Source of the DNA: J027 sp034437655
GTDB lineage: Bacteria; Chloroflexota; Anaerolineae; Aggregatilineales; J027
Direction of reading: 5' to 3'
Length of the DNA stretch: 64,000 bases
Assembly (NCBI GenBank): GCA_034437655.1
Contig: DAOTTU010000063.1
Coordinates: 124,001-188,000 of the forward strand
The notes below the pieces were generated by a model, which was not told the DNA's origin, searched no databases, and was given only the letters and a program-made list of their open reading frames with translations. The translations under genes and the position numbers were made by a program. Below are positions 62,413 to 64,000 of the stretch, in pieces (the stretch's first letter is position 1; the number at the start of each line of letters is the position of its first letter).

Positions 62413-63628
62413 ATTTCTGATCATAGCGCGGCGCGAATATATCACCAATTTTCGACGTCCGGTGTATTTATTCATGGCCTTTGTGTTCCCGGTTATGCTG
62501 GGGGCGATCATGTATTTGATCTTCACGTTAATCGGCAACGCTGAACAAGACATTAGCGGTTTTGACCGCATGGGCTATGTTGATTTATCGGCGGAAGGTG
62601 TGCTTGCAAATGTTGAGCCGCCAGGCGAGGATTATGAATCTTTTACTGCCTTCCCAGACGAGGACACTGCTCGGGCTACGTTTGATGCTGACGAAATTGA
62701 CGCCTATTTTGTTGTTTCAGAAGACTATCTGCAAAACGGGGGGCAGGTTGAATTTTACGGCACAGAAGAGTTGCCGGGCGTTGTACAAAGCGATATTCGC
62801 GACTTTCTAGTGCGTGGCCTGGCGTCACTGGCACCAGACGGTAGCAACCCTGACCGCTTGCAAGACCCGGTCACTGTCGAAACCTTCCGCTTTTTGAATG
62901 ACGACGCGACAATCAGTGAGACAGAAGATTTCCTGGCACGGTTCTTTTTGCCATTCGGGTTTGCATTCTTTCTGTATATCTCAATCACCATCACCTCACA
63001 GTTTTTGATGGGGAGTGTTGTTGAAGAAAAAGAATCGCGCATGATGGAAGTACTTACGACCAGCTTACGCCCGAGCGAGTTGCTGTGGGGCAAGCTGCTT
63101 GGGTTGGGGGCAATTTCACTGACGCAGGTGGTGGTCTGGTTAACAATTGGCTTACTGGTGGCGTCTTTACAGGCTGACATCGGTGATTTTATCGAGCGGG
63201 GCAGTATTGGTGTGGCTGAACTGGGCATGTTCCTGGGGCTGTACCTGCTGACATTCTTTTTGTTTGCGGGGTTGGGTATCGGCGTGGGGTCGGTCTTCAG
63301 CGCTGAACAGGAAGCGCGTCAATTTGCGACCATTTTCAGCTTCATAGCCGTTGCGCCTATGGCCTTGATTACTACGTTTATTGAAGGTGGCAGCATTATT
63401 GCTGCACTATTCACGATGTTTCCGCTAACTGCGCCGACCTCGATTCTGCTCGCTACGGCCTATGGCACTGTCAACGAAGTGTATATCTACATAGGGCTCG
63501 TCTCGTTGATTGTCTCTATTTTCGCGGTCATGTGGGCGTCAATTCGGCTTTTCCGTGCCGGGATGTTGCTTTACGGTCAGCGCTTAGGACTAAAAGCAAT
63601 ATGGCGGGCAGTGCGTAGTGCGTCGTAG
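62399..63628 (+). CDS. ABC-2 type transporter permease
   Basis: 409 aa. N-terminal helix, a large external domain (residues about 45-185), then five to six helices in the ABC2_membrane_3 arrangement with the loop SVVEEKESRMMEVLTTSLRPSELLWGK, a family hallmark. Pairs with the ATPase upstream, whose reading frame it overlaps. NatB-like. Confidence 0.9.
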   Translation: MGNNKFLIIARREYITNFRRPVYLFMAFVFPVMLGAIMYLIFTLIGNAEQDISGFDRMGYVDLSAEGVLANVEPPGEDYESFTAFPDEDTARATFDADEIDAYFVVSEDYLQNGGQVEFYGTEELPGVVQSDIRDFLVRGLASLAPDGSNPDRLQDPVTVETFRFLNDDATISETEDFLARFFLPFGFAFFLYISITITSQFLMGSVVEEKESRMMEVLTTSLRPSELLWGKLLGLGAISLTQVVVWLTIGLLVASLQADIGDFIERGSIGVAELGMFLGLYLLTFFLFAGLGIGVGSVFSAEQEARQFATIFSFIAVAPMALITTFIEGGSIIAALFTMFPLTAPTSILLATAYGTVNEVYIYIGLVSLIVSIFAVMWASIRLFRAGMLLYGQRLGLKAIWRAVRSAS

Positions 63629-63696
63629 TTTGGCATAATTGGGTGGATTGACTTAGAATCATATTGCTTACTCAAAAATTGCTGCTGTGAGGCACG

Positions 63697-64000
63697 ATGA
63701 AAAATATTAATCCATCTCGAAACGTTAACCGTCGTGGGCGCTTCTATTTTTTGCTTGGCCTCTTTGTGACGTTGATCGGTTTGATTTCCCTTGCATTAGG
63801 GGTGTTGTTGTTTGCACTCCCCTTGCTTGGTGAAACGTTATCGTCTCCGGTGGGCTTGTGTCTGCTCAGCGGTGGGGTGGTTGCAGCAGCAGGCGGCGGC
63901 TTTTCGATGTTCCGTGGCACCACCCTCAAGAAAGACAATCTGCTGGCCTATGATGTCGGTGAATCTATGCGATCTTTCCTCGGTAGCGATGCCCGCTATA
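63697..64000 (+). CDS. Membrane protein, C-terminus beyond window edge
   Basis: At least 101 aa. ATG after GTGAGG. Two hydrophobic helices (residues about 16-45 and 52-72) then a polar segment, FRGTTLKKDNLLAYDVGESMRSF. The layout of two helices before a soluble domain fits proteins with a NERD nuclease-like domain, but the domain itself is outside the window, so the assignment stays open. Confidence 0.6.
   Translation, partial: MKNINPSRNVNRRGRFYFLLGLFVTLIGLISLALGVLLFALPLLGETLSSPVGLCLLSGGVVAAAGGGFSMFRGTTLKKDNLLAYDVGESMRSFLGSDARY

Overview
The window looks like a chromosomal segment of a heterotrophic Chloroflexota (Anaerolineae-like) bacterium. This is inferred from gene content, not from a marker phylogeny: GH57 branching enzyme beside a menaquinone methyltransferase, PIG-V-like and PMT-like membrane glycosyltransferases, LysM-glycosidase and WD40 secreted proteins, proline/threonine-rich lipoproteins, many response regulators with disordered tails, and frequent TTG/GTG starts. 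G+C is moderate. Genes are dense on both strands. I see no rRNA, tRNA, prophage, CRISPR array or intact insertion sequence.

Layout. 1-6.3 kb: minus-strand run rplS - secreted WD40/SH3 protein - GH57 branching enzyme - menG (cut by the window edge), then a CPBP protease and a radical SAM enzyme. 6.3-14.6 kb: plus-strand O-antigen-ligase-like protein, a small sugar-binding-like protein, the cell-shape operon mreC-mreD-mrdA, a two-gene degenerate DUF35 pair, a lipoprotein and glutamate dehydrogenase. 14.7-19.2 kb: a response regulator ending in a transposase-like domain, a probable structured RNA, and an orphan peptide-binding protein with a long leader. 19.2-32.3 kb: methyltransferase, two two-component clusters (RR-HK-RR-membrane protein on minus; GAF-type RR, HK, RR, RR on plus), flavin reductase, lipoprotein, AP-superfamily enzyme. 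32.4-40.8 kb: FemX-like transferase, pseudokinase, a roadblock-like protein, mutS2, a cNMP-binding histidine kinase and an acidic repeat protein.

40.9-50.3 kb is the most interesting stretch. It holds a LysM glycosidase, then a tightly packed set: catalytically degenerate phosphomannomutase homologue, ADP-ribosylglycohydrolase, PP2C phosphatase, intact phosphohexomutase, a ubiquitin-like/FHA/TIR fusion, a receiver protein, a small hypothetical, and a Ser/Thr kinase with FHA domain. Kinase, phosphatase, phosphothreonine reader (FHA) and ADP-ribose-related activities side by side suggest one cytoplasmic signalling module. 50.4-64 kb: PMT-like glycosyltransferase, ferredoxin-NADP reductase with a DinB-like protein, a four-GAF histidine kinase, a mannosyltransferase/hydrolase/STAS-like operon, a methyltransferase, and an ABC-2 type exporter followed by a partial membrane protein.

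Overall the region couples envelope biogenesis (Mre/PBP2, FemX, glycosyltransferases) with unusually dense signal transduction. Coordinates rest on reading the sequence by eye; start codons were chosen by Shine-Dalgarno position and family length, and domain calls were not checked by profile search.
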